The notes under the pieces were generated by a model. That model saw only the letters and a list, made by a program, of their open reading frames with translations, had not been told where the DNA came from and did not search any database. From an uncultured Brevundimonas sp. (GTDB lineage Bacteria > Pseudomonadota > Alphaproteobacteria > Caulobacterales > Caulobacteraceae): a stretch of 20,212 bases of DNA. Numbering within the stretch: the first letter of the stretch is position 1; each line of letters begins with the position of its first letter. Of the stretch, positions 1-6,486 are shown one piece after another. The DNA is taken from assembly GCA_946885435.1 (NCBI GenBank), contig CAMPGL010000021.1:1-20212 (forward strand), written 5' to 3'. The position numbers and the translations under genes are program-made.

Positions 1-38
1 CCGCCGGCTCCGCGCGCCTGGACGCGCGGAGCCGGCGG
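1..38. repeat. Perfect 16-bp inverted repeat inside a coding region
   Basis: Positions 1-16 and 23-38 are exact reverse complements, separated by the 6-nt loop CCTGGA. The whole structure lies within the Pro/Ala/Gly-rich frame of the partial membrane protein gene. No T-run follows on either visible side, so it does not look like a Rho-independent terminator. The left arm begins at the window edge, so the stem may continue outside it. Confidence 0.6.
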
Positions 39-806
39 CGTGGCGGCGGCGGTCTCAACCGCGGGGGCCGAGGCGCCGAGGTCGCTGACGCCCATACCCG
101 TCAGGGCGGGCTCCGCTGCGACCGGCGCAGCGGCCAGCGGCTCCGCGGCCGGCGTGGTCGGGGTCGGCGCGGTCGCCTCCCCGCCGGAATTCAGAGCGAT
201 GAAGCCCACGGCCGCCACCGCGGCCAGGCCCACGGGGGCCGCCATGAGCAACATGCGCGAGCGGGACTTCGGCCGCGCCTGACCGTAGGCGGGCGTGTGG
301 GCCTCGTCCGCTCGCTCCTCGTAGCGGGGCGTCATGACGTCGGAGGGGGCGGCATAGGCTGCCGTCGTCAGGGGCGCGGCCGAGCGCTCAACCCGCGGCT
401 CACGCCGGGTCAGCGGACGGTCGTCCGACAAGGCAGAGCCGTCGAGGTCCGCCTTTGTGGTCAGGGGGGCGTCGAACATGTCGCTGCGGGCCGACCCGTC
501 CAGCTTAGACGTCAGCGGCGCATCCAGAAGGGCGTCGCGGCGGTTGGTGTCCAGGTCCGACTTGCTGGTGAGCGGCGTCTCGAAGATGTCTCCGGCCGGG
601 GCGGACGGAGCCTCGTGCCGTCGCAGCATCTCTTCGCGACGGGCGAACAGGTCCTCATCGCGGGCGGCGACAGGCGACGCTCCGGTTTCGACGACCGGCT
701 CAGCGGCGGGTTCGAAGCTCGCCGGCTCGGCGGGGCGGGCGGTTCCGAAGTCTCGGCCCTTCAGCGGGCGGTCGTTCCAGTTCGAAGTCGGGGCGGGGAT
801 CGTCAC
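1..806 (-). CDS. Unrecognised single-pass membrane protein with PLT repeats (partial, C-terminus off the left edge)
   Basis: I do not recognise this protein. The minus strand is open from 806 to the window edge (268 codons, no stop seen). GTG at 806 is preferred because a perfect AGGAGG (818-813) lies 6 nt upstream; an in-frame ATG at 836 has no such site and sits in a GCTATGTC sequence that resembles a Caulobacter -10. Residues 1-180 are hydrophilic and rich in Pro, Ala and charged residues. They contain a degenerate repeat with core (E/D)(T/A)PLT(S/T)K, with PLT at residues 78, 97, 114, 131 and 145, often followed by DLDGSA. A hydrophobic segment at about 185-205 is the only membrane span seen, preceded by basic residues (RPKSRSR), so an N-in, C-out topology is inferred. 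The visible end is a Pro/Ala/Thr-rich periplasmic linker. The exact function and total length are unknown. Confidence 0.7.
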   Translation of the reverse strand, partial: MTIPAPTSNWNDRPLKGRDFGTARPAEPASFEPAAEPVVETGASPVAARDEDLFARREEMLRRHEAPSAPAGDIFETPLTSKSDLDTNRRDALLDAPLTSKLDGSARSDMFDAPLTTKADLDGSALSDDRPLTRREPRVERSAAPLTTAAYAAPSDVMTPRYEERADEAHTPAYGQARPKSRSRMLLMAAPVGLAAVAAVGFIALNSGGEATAPTPTTPAAEPLAAAPVAAEPALTGMGVSDLGASAPAVETAAATPPAPRVQARGAG

Positions 807-831
807 ACGACGCCTCCTCTGTTGATCGGTT

Positions 832-839
832 GACATAGC
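832..839 (-). promoter_or_regulatory. Possible -10 element (GCTATGTC) of the repeat-protein gene
   Basis: The minus strand reads GCTATGTC from 839 to 832, seven of eight matches to the Caulobacter housekeeping -10 consensus GCTANAWC. It would place a transcription start near 825, leaving an approximately 19-nt leader that carries the AGGAGG and ends at the GTG at 806. No good -35 is visible, so this is a weak inference. It mainly supports the GTG start over the upstream ATG. Confidence 0.3.
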
Positions 840-907
840 CAACGGCGACGCTCGGGGGCGGGTTCCGGTCCTATCAGGGGTCATTTCATGGCCGAATCCG
901 GCCAACG

Positions 908-937
908 AAAAACGCCCCGGGCAGTACCCGGGGCGTT
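908..937 (-). terminator. Rho-independent terminator of the small exported protein gene
   Basis: Perfect 11-bp stem (911-921 pairing with 927-937, loop CAGTA) rich in G/C, followed on the minus strand by a run of five T (912-908). It lies 24 bp beyond the stop codon at 961, as expected for the end of that transcript. It also insulates the next minus-strand gene, which begins at 806. Confidence 0.9.
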
Positions 938-960
938 CTCGGCTGTCGCGGCGCGGCCGA

Positions 961-1431
961 TCAGTAGGAGTAGAGCTCCGAGATCGACAGGGTCGCGGCC
1001 GCCGGGTTGGAGCCGTAGGTGCCCACCCAGATGTGGTAGGCGCCGGACATCGGCCGGTTCCAGCGGAGGCTGGCGTTCAGCCCCTCCCCGCCGTCATCGT
1101 CGCAGTACCAGCTGCCGTCCGGGCCATTGACCACCAGGGTCGTGTCCGAGCTCGAGTTGGTCGAGATGATCAGCGGCAGCGAGCCGGCCGAGTAGTAGAG
1201 TTCCACGTCCGGGGCGTTGGTGACGTAGCCCCGGCAGTCGCTGCTGACCGAGTAGGACACGTCGATGTTGCCGCCGGCGGTCAGGTTGATGTTGTACGGA
1301 TCCGGCGTGAAACCGGCGCGCAGCGAGACTGAGCCGTAGTTCGGCGCGATCTGCCAGTTCTGGGCCGAGGCGGCGCCGGCGGTGACGGCGAGGGCCGCGA
1401 CGGCGGCCAGGGTGGTGACGACAGCTTTCAT
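961..1431 (-). CDS. Small exported beta-rich protein (PPC-like domain), function unknown
   Basis: 156 aa. ATG at 1431 is chosen because AAGGA lies 8 nt upstream and the protein then begins with a clean signal peptide (basic MK, a hydrophobic Ala/Val core, cleavage after ASA-Q at about residue 23). The same frame is open upstream to other ATGs at 1440 and 1500, but those would put a long polar stretch in front of the signal. The mature part is rich in Ser, Thr, Tyr and Gly. It has a pattern reminiscent of PPC (pre-peptidase C-terminal) beta-sandwich domains: a run with DTTLVVNGPDGSWYCDDD and later GAYHIWVGTYG. Two cysteines, in SSDCRGY and SWYCDDD, could form a disulfide. No protease catalytic site is visible, although such proteins are sometimes labelled peptidases. 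It is monocistronic, with its own terminator. The function is not known. Confidence 0.82.
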   Translation of the reverse strand: MKAVVTTLAAVAALAVTAGAASAQNWQIAPNYGSVSLRAGFTPDPYNINLTAGGNIDVSYSVSSDCRGYVTNAPDVELYYSAGSLPLIISTNSSSDTTLVVNGPDGSWYCDDDGGEGLNASLRWNRPMSGAYHIWVGTYGSNPAAATLSISELYSY

Positions 1432-1565
1432 GAGTTCCATCCTTTGCGCCCGCCGCTCGGCGGGCTGTCCTGACTGAGCCTGACGCAGCAGGCCCCCCAA
1501 CTTCGCCGCTAACGCTACCTGGGCGCGGCCTGCCCCCTAGAGAGCCCCACTGGAGTGCGCCCACC

Positions 1566-1579
1566 TTGACCTGCGTCAA
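1566..1579. promoter_or_regulatory. FNR/FixK-type operator TTGACCTGCGTCAA
   Basis: The sequence is TTGAC-N4-GTCAA, a perfect dyad that fits the FNR/FixK/Anr consensus TTGAY-N4-RTCAA with the correct 4-nt spacer. It lies in the 256-bp divergent region between the exported protein gene (start 1431, minus) and the acyl-CoA synthetase gene (start 1688, plus). Its centre is about 115 bp upstream of the acyl-CoA synthetase start and about 141 bp upstream of the other start, so position does not decide the target. Oxygen-responsive control is an inference from the motif alone. Confidence 0.55.
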
Positions 1580-1611
1580 AAGTCGGCGCCGCTGACGGTT
1601 CCTGACGTGGT

Positions 1612-1627
1612 CCTGCGGCGCCGCAGG
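1612..1627. repeat. Perfect 16-bp palindrome CCTGCGGCGCCGCAGG
   Basis: A gapless perfect palindrome in the upstream region of the acyl-CoA synthetase gene, 33 bp after the FNR/FixK-type box and just before a TTGACCC sequence (1631-1637) that could act as a -35. It could be a dimeric repressor site or simply a GC-rich chance palindrome. No known operator family is recognised. Confidence 0.4.
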
Positions 1628-1687
1628 CGGTTGACCCGCCCGCCCCGCTTCGCCATCAACGACGGTAGGGGATATCAGGACGGCGCC

Positions 1688-3487
1688 ATGAGGCTGATTG
1701 CGCGAATCAAGCGCGACATTCGCTATCTGCAGGGCCTTCGGCGCCTCAGCCAGCGCATCAAGCCGATCACGCTCGACAGCCCTGACCTCGCCTGCGACGA
1801 CTTCGAAGCCGCCGTCGATCAATGGCCCGACCGCGTGGCCGTCATCGACGAAGAACGCCAGGTCACCTACCGCGAGCTGGACATGCTGGCGAACCGCTTC
1901 GGCCACTGGGCCAAGGGGCGGAACCTGCGCCGCGGCGACACAGTCGCCATCGTTCTGCCGAACCGGATCGAATACCTGGCCGCCTGGATCGGCTTCACCA
2001 AGGTCGGCGTGGCCGCCGCCCTGGTGAACAGCCATCTGACCGGCGCCGGCCTCACCCACAGCCTGGCGATCTCCAGGGCCCACCACGTCATCGCCGACCT
2101 GGAGACCTGGCAGCAGGTCGAGACCGCCGCCGCCACCCTCGACAAGTCGGTGATGGTCTGGGTGCTCGGACTTCCCGACAGCCAGGAGGCTAGCGCGCGC
2201 CGCAACCTCGACACGGCGGTCAAGAGCGCCAGCGGCGTGCGGCCGGACCGCTCGGTCCGCGCCGGCCTGACCAACAAGGACATCGCACTCTACATCTACA
2301 CCTCGGGCACCACCGGACTGCCCAAGGCCGCGCGGATCAGCCACAGCCGGGCGCGCCTCTACATGCGCGCCTTCGCCGCCGTGACCAAGACGACGCCCGA
2401 GGACCGGCTCTATTGCGTCCTGCCGCTGTACCACTCGACCGGCGGCCTGTGCGGGGTCGGGTCGGCCCTGCTGAACGGCGCGGCCCTGATCGTGCGCAAG
2501 AAGTTCTCGGCGACGCAGTTCTGGCCGGACGTCGTGGCCATGGGCGCCACCCGCTTCGTCTACATCGGCGAGCTGTGCCGCTATCTCGTGAACCAGCCCG
2601 AGCATCCGATGGAGCGGGATCACAAGCTCCAGCTGGCGTTCGGCAACGGCCTGCGCCCGGAGGTCTGGACTGACTTCCAGAAGCGCTTCGCCATTCCCGA
2701 GATTCTTGAGTTCTATGGCTCCACCGAAGGCAACGCCTCGATCTTCAACTTCGACGGCAAGCCCGGCGCCATCGGCCGCATCCCCGGCTATGTGAAGAAG
2801 CGTCTGAACCTGCGGCTGGTCCGCTTCGACATGGACGCCGAGGAGCCGATCCGCGGCTCCAACGGCCTGTGCCAGGAATGCCGGCCGGGCGAGATCGGCG
2901 AGGCCGTCGGCCTGATCGGCAATGACGCCCGGCACGAGTTCGCCGGCTACGCCGACAAGGCGGCCTCCGAGAAGAAGATCCTGCGCGACGTCTTCGCCAA
3001 GGGGGACGCCTGGTTCCGCACCGGCGACCTCATGCGCCAGGACCGCGAGGGCTATTTCTATTTCGTCGACCGCATCGGCGACACCTATCGCTGGAAGGGC
3101 GAGAACGTCTCGACAACCGAGGTCGCCGAGCGGCTGTCGGAGGCGCCGGGCGTGGCCGAGGCCATCGTCTACGGCGTCCCGGTGCCCGGCTCGGACGGCA
3201 AGGCGGGCATGGCCTGCCTCGTCATCGAAGGGCGATTCAACGCCAAGGACTTCGCGGCCTATGTCGACGCCGAACTGGCGCCCTTCTCCCGTCCGGTGTT
3301 CCTGCGCCTGAAGAAAGGCCTGCAGACCACCGGCACCTTCAAGTACCGCAAGGTCGATCTGGTGAAGGAAGGCTTCGATCCGGAACTGGTCACCGACGCC
3401 CTCTACGTTCGTGACGCCAAGGGCGCCTATGTCCGGCTCAAGCCCGAGCGCCACGCCGACATCATCGAGGGCCGCGCCAAGCTCTGA
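1688..3487 (+). CDS. Long/very-long-chain acyl-CoA synthetase (FATP/FadD6-like ANL enzyme)
   Basis: 599 aa, a usual length for FATP-type long-chain acyl-CoA synthetases. It activates a fatty acid to acyl-AMP and then acyl-CoA, feeding beta-oxidation or lipid synthesis. Visible landmarks are the P-loop YTSGTTGLPK (residues 204-213), the YGSTEGN motif (343-349), the adenylate-binding FVDRIGDTYRWKGEN (459-473), and the C-terminal TGTFKYRK with the likely catalytic Lys (about 552-555). The FVDRIGDTYRWKGEN form is characteristic of the FATP/ACSVL branch rather than classical FadD. The start at 1688 has AGGA 7 nt upstream; the frame is open upstream to ATG 1607, but that extension is an Arg-rich run with no homology feel and is rejected. 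No neighbour encodes a beta-oxidation enzyme, so it appears to stand alone. An FNR/FixK-type box lies upstream. The chain-length preference cannot be read from the sequence. Confidence 0.93.
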   Translation: MRLIARIKRDIRYLQGLRRLSQRIKPITLDSPDLACDDFEAAVDQWPDRVAVIDEERQVTYRELDMLANRFGHWAKGRNLRRGDTVAIVLPNRIEYLAAWIGFTKVGVAAALVNSHLTGAGLTHSLAISRAHHVIADLETWQQVETAAATLDKSVMVWVLGLPDSQEASARRNLDTAVKSASGVRPDRSVRAGLTNKDIALYIYTSGTTGLPKAARISHSRARLYMRAFAAVTKTTPEDRLYCVLPLYHSTGGLCGVGSALLNGAALIVRKKFSATQFWPDVVAMGATRFVYIGELCRYLVNQPEHPMERDHKLQLAFGNGLRPEVWTDFQKRFAIPEILEFYGSTEGNASIFNFDGKPGAIGRIPGYVKKRLNLRLVRFDMDAEEPIRGSNGLCQECRPGEIGEAVGLIGNDARHEFAGYADKAASEKKILRDVFAKGDAWFRTGDLMRQDREGYFYFVDRIGDTYRWKGENVSTTEVAERLSEAPGVAEAIVYGVPVPGSDGKAGMACLVIEGRFNAKDFAAYVDAELAPFSRPVFLRLKKGLQTTGTFKYRKVDLVKEGFDPELVTDALYVRDAKGAYVRLKPERHADIIEGRAKL

Positions 3488-3550
3488 CGGCGCCGACCCG
3501 CGTGACCCGCCGCGTCCTCGGTCTCCACCCGACAACGAACTCGCCGTGAT

Positions 3551-3569
3551 GCGGTCCGAGGAGGACCGC
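3551..3569. repeat. 7-bp stem hairpin downstream of acyl-CoA synthetase
   Basis: GCGGTCC (3551-3557) pairs with GGACCGC (3563-3569) around a GAGGA loop. No T-run follows, so it is not a standard terminator. The rest of the 224-bp spacer between the two convergent genes holds only the terminator at 3623-3658 and no credible gene. Confidence 0.35.
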
Positions 3570-3622
3570 GACAACCGCTGCTCGAAGGTTGTGGCCAGCT
3601 CGGCCGCCGACGTGCGGTCCTG

Positions 3623-3658
3623 AAAAGAAAACCGGCCGGGATTGCTCCCGGCCGGTTT
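3623..3658 (-). terminator. Rho-independent terminator of the TonB receptor gene (perhaps bidirectional)
   Basis: A 13-bp stem (3629-3641 pairing with 3646-3658, loop TTGC) with GGCCGG core. On the minus strand it is followed by TTTTCTTTT (3631-3623), an excellent terminator about 54 bp after the receptor stop at 3712. On the plus strand the stem ends in TTT before C-rich sequence, so it may also stop acyl-CoA synthetase transcripts less efficiently. Confidence 0.88.
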
Positions 3659-3711
3659 CCCGCCCCTCGCGAACGCGCCAGCCCCGGCGCGCCCGCTTGA
3701 TGTCGAACGCC

Positions 3712-6291
3712 TTAGTAGCGCAGGCGCAGGGTGACGCCCCAGGTGCGCGGCGCGCCCAGGAAGGCGTTGTAGGTCTGGGTGTCCGTCGCCGGGTTGTAGG
3801 GGATGCTGGCGAAGGCGGTCCCTTGCAGCGGGGCGTTGAACACGACCTGGTAGTACTCCTCGTCCGTGAGGTTCTGACCCCACAGTTCGACGGCCCAACG
3901 CTCATCCTCGGCGCCGAGGGTGATGCGGCCGTTGAACAGGGTCATCGCGTCCTGGATGCCGGCGGGCAGCAGGTCGGACTTGGTGTTGTACTCGCTGGTG
4001 TACTTGGCCGCGAGGTTGAAGCCGGCCATCAGGCCCGAACCGATCGCCCGTTCGAAGGTCACCGCGCCCGTCGCCGACCATTCGGGGGCGAAGGACATGC
4101 GGTTGCCCGGGAGCAGCGACAGCGGACCGAAGCGCGCCGGGTTCGACAGATCGGCGGCCGTGAAGTTTGAGTACTCGGTGTTGGTGTAGGTCACACCGCC
4201 CTGGAACGACAGGCCTTCCACCGGGGTGAACCAGATGGCGTCCATGTCGACGCCGACCGAGGTCACTTCCGGGATCGACTCCACCACGAAGGCGGTGCCG
4301 AGGAAGGTGTTCAGCTGGAAGTCCGAGAAGGTCTGATGGAAGGCCGTCACGTTGAACAGCATGGAGCCGTCCAGCAGCGTCGACTTCAGGCCCAGCTCGT
4401 AGCTGTCGACGGTCTCGGCGGGGAAGAAGGTCGAGGCGTCGGGCGTCACGCCGGTCTGAACGCGATCGAGGTTGTAGCCGGCGCCCTTATAGCCGCGGGC
4501 GTACGAGCCGTAGATCATCAGGTCGTCGGTGACGTCGTACGACAGGTTGATCGTGCCGCTGATGGCGTCTTCTTCGTTCTCCTGGTGCGTCGCGCGGTTG
4601 TCGAAGGCGAAGTTCGACCAGGGCAGGCAGAGCAGGCCGATGGCCTGCTGGGCCGCCGCCGGACCGAAGGCGCCGGCGATCGCCGCGGCGTTGCCCGCCG
4701 CCGCGCCGCAGACCGCGCCGTTGCCGTTGATGTTGTCCTGCAGGGCGTCGAGGGTCTTCTCCTCGTGCGTCCAGCGCAGGCCGAAGGTGAAGTCCAGGCG
4801 GTCCGTCAGCGCGAAGGTGTTGTGCGTGAACAGGGCGAAGGTCTCGGTGTCCTGCGAGTAGCGGTCCCGCACGCCCTGGCCCGGGATGAAGGTCGGGCCC
4901 GTGGCCGGCACCAGGCCGACGACGCAGCCGCCGATGGCGGCCGGGGTGTTGAACGGAGCGCCGGCGGTCACGCAGCCCACGCGACCCGTGTAGGGGCCGC
5001 CCGGAGCGGTCGTGGTCAGCAGCAGCGAGACGTAGTTGGCGTAGTCGGACCCGAACGAATAGCTGTCCTGACGGGCCAGATCTTCGGACGAGTAGTAGGC
5101 GCCCACCAGCCAGTCGAGCCGGTCATTGCCGCCGGCCAGACGCAGTTCCTGGCTCAGGGTGTCGAGGCTGAAACCGAAGTCGCCGTTCTGGTCGCGGTAC
5201 AGTAGGTCCGCGCCGGAGAAGTCGACATCCATGCCGTTGACCGACTCCCACGACCGGACGCCGGTGATCGACGTCAGGGTCGAGCCGCCGAAGGCTTCGA
5301 GGTCGATGTCGGCCTGGACCGACAGACCCATGTCCTCGATGTCCTGGCCGGTGTCACGGTTCGAATAGGCCGTGCGCGAATAGGGCAGGAACTGATAGCC
5401 CGGGGCCGGGCCGAAGGTCCCGCCGGTCACGGCCGGGCGGACGCCCTGGCCGCCGGTGGCCAGCAGGTTGACCAGGCCGGCGGTCGGGCCCGAGCGGATC
5501 TGGGTGGCGACGCAGCAGAACTCCTCGCGGGTCGAGTAGTCAGCGATGGCGCGGATCGAGACGGTGTCGCTCGGCAGGAACAGCAGCTGGCCCCGGATGG
5601 TCCAGAAGTCCTGCGTCTGGTCCTCGGTGTTGGTCCGCGGGCCGTCGCCGGTCAGGACGTCGTAGAAGCCGTCCCGTTGGCGGGCGGCGACATAGAGACG
5701 GCCCGCCAGGTTGTCGGTGATGCCGCCCGTGACCGAACCGGCAGCGCCCCAGGCGCCGTAGTCGCCGTAGGTCAGCTCGGCTTCCATGCCCGGATTGAAG
5801 GACGGGGCCTCGGTGATGATGTTGATGACGCCGGCCGAGGTGTTACGGCCGAACAGGGTGCCTTGCGGGCCCTTCAGCACTTCGATGCGCTGCAGCTCGC
5901 CCAGGTCGCCGAAGCCGACGCCGTTGCGGGGACGGTAGATGCCGTCGATGACCACGCCGACCGAGCTTTCCAGGCCGGGGTTGTCACCCACGGTGCCGAC
6001 GCCGCGGATACGGGCGGTGGTGATGGTCTCGGACGTGGTCGAGGTGACCGTCAGGCCGGGGGTCAGGATCTGGAGGTCCTTGATGTCCCGGACGCCCGCG
6101 TCCTCGAGCAGTTCTTCCGACAGGGTCGTGACCACGATCGGCACGTCCTGCAGGCTCTGCTCGCGCTTCTGGGCCGTGACGATGATCTCGTCGACGCGAG
6201 TGGGCTCGTCCTGCGCCTGCGCGGCGCCGGCGGCCAGGCCGGACAGCACCGCGGCGGAGGCCGTCAGACGAAGAATTTGAGTGAAGCGCAT
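3712..6291 (-). CDS. TonB-dependent outer-membrane receptor
   Basis: 859 aa. It is an energised outer-membrane transporter that uses TonB/ExbBD force to import a scarce or bulky ligand. There is a signal peptide (residues 1-26, ending AQA-Q) and a TonB-box region VDEIIVTAQKR (33-43). The plug domain is clear to about residue 163: VPIVVTTLS, RIRGVGT, VVIDGIY and the conserved LKGPQGTLFGRNTSAGVINIITEAP stretch (139-163). The rest is a 22-strand-type beta-barrel, with ARGYKGAGYN late in the barrel and a terminal aromatic (RLRY), as outer-membrane barrels require. The size and plug motifs fit the large receptor families of Caulobacterales and Sphingomonadales that handle diverse carbon substrates. 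No linked enzyme or regulator reveals the ligand. Six cysteines fall in presumed surface loops. It has its own terminator, and its upstream region (6292-6486) separates it from nhaA. Confidence 0.95.
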   Translation of the reverse strand: MRFTQILRLTASAAVLSGLAAGAAQAQDEPTRVDEIIVTAQKREQSLQDVPIVVTTLSEELLEDAGVRDIKDLQILTPGLTVTSTTSETITTARIRGVGTVGDNPGLESSVGVVIDGIYRPRNGVGFGDLGELQRIEVLKGPQGTLFGRNTSAGVINIITEAPSFNPGMEAELTYGDYGAWGAAGSVTGGITDNLAGRLYVAARQRDGFYDVLTGDGPRTNTEDQTQDFWTIRGQLLFLPSDTVSIRAIADYSTREEFCCVATQIRSGPTAGLVNLLATGGQGVRPAVTGGTFGPAPGYQFLPYSRTAYSNRDTGQDIEDMGLSVQADIDLEAFGGSTLTSITGVRSWESVNGMDVDFSGADLLYRDQNGDFGFSLDTLSQELRLAGGNDRLDWLVGAYYSSEDLARQDSYSFGSDYANYVSLLLTTTAPGGPYTGRVGCVTAGAPFNTPAAIGGCVVGLVPATGPTFIPGQGVRDRYSQDTETFALFTHNTFALTDRLDFTFGLRWTHEEKTLDALQDNINGNGAVCGAAAGNAAAIAGAFGPAAAQQAIGLLCLPWSNFAFDNRATHQENEEDAISGTINLSYDVTDDLMIYGSYARGYKGAGYNLDRVQTGVTPDASTFFPAETVDSYELGLKSTLLDGSMLFNVTAFHQTFSDFQLNTFLGTAFVVESIPEVTSVGVDMDAIWFTPVEGLSFQGGVTYTNTEYSNFTAADLSNPARFGPLSLLPGNRMSFAPEWSATGAVTFERAIGSGLMAGFNLAAKYTSEYNTKSDLLPAGIQDAMTLFNGRITLGAEDERWAVELWGQNLTDEEYYQVVFNAPLQGTAFASIPYNPATDTQTYNAFLGAPRTWGVTLRLRY

Positions 6292-6350
6292 GTCCTACCC
6301 CGAGTGTGGCGGCTGTTCTCCAGACCGCACTTGCGTTTCCAACCTGACCG

Positions 6351-6372
6351 ATCCGCGTTGCGAGTCGCGGAT
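6351..6372. promoter_or_regulatory. Inverted repeat upstream of the TonB receptor gene
   Basis: ATCCGCG (6351-6357) and CGCGGAT (6366-6372) form a perfect 7-bp dyad with an 8-nt spacer, starting 60 bp upstream of the receptor start codon at 6291. It could be an operator or a hairpin in the leader mRNA. No specific regulator is recognised, so this is a positional inference. Confidence 0.35.
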
Positions 6373-6424
6373 TCTGACCGGAATTGGGTAGTCCGAGTTT
6401 TCGCCAATCACAAGCCGCGCAAGG

Positions 6425-6450
6425 GCTTGGCGTGAGTCGCGCCGCCAAGC
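6425..6450. repeat. 8-bp stem hairpin between nhaA and the TonB receptor gene
   Basis: GCTTGGCG (6425-6432) pairs with CGCCAAGC (6443-6450) around a 10-nt loop. It lies 37 bp beyond the nhaA stop. On neither strand is it followed directly by a T-run, so it is not a clear intrinsic terminator; it might still contribute to mRNA 3'-end stability for nhaA. Confidence 0.35.
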
Positions 6451-6486
6451 TGTGACGCAAAAACGACAGAAATGGGTGACCCTAGG

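Noticed and set aside
297..833. Plus-strand open frames over the left-edge gene
   Set aside because: They are Arg/Gly/Ala-rich shadows. The minus strand has a strong ribosome site, a membrane segment and an ordered repeat, so it is the coding strand.
3549..3623. Possible 24-codon open frame between the convergent genes
   Set aside because: It is very short, has no clear ribosome site and contains the 3551-3569 hairpin; nothing supports translation.
1094..3898. Very long open frame antisense to the acyl-CoA synthetase gene
   Set aside because: It is a GC-rich shadow of a clearly recognisable enzyme on the other strand, has a low-complexity Gly/Arg/Ala composition and shows no domain.
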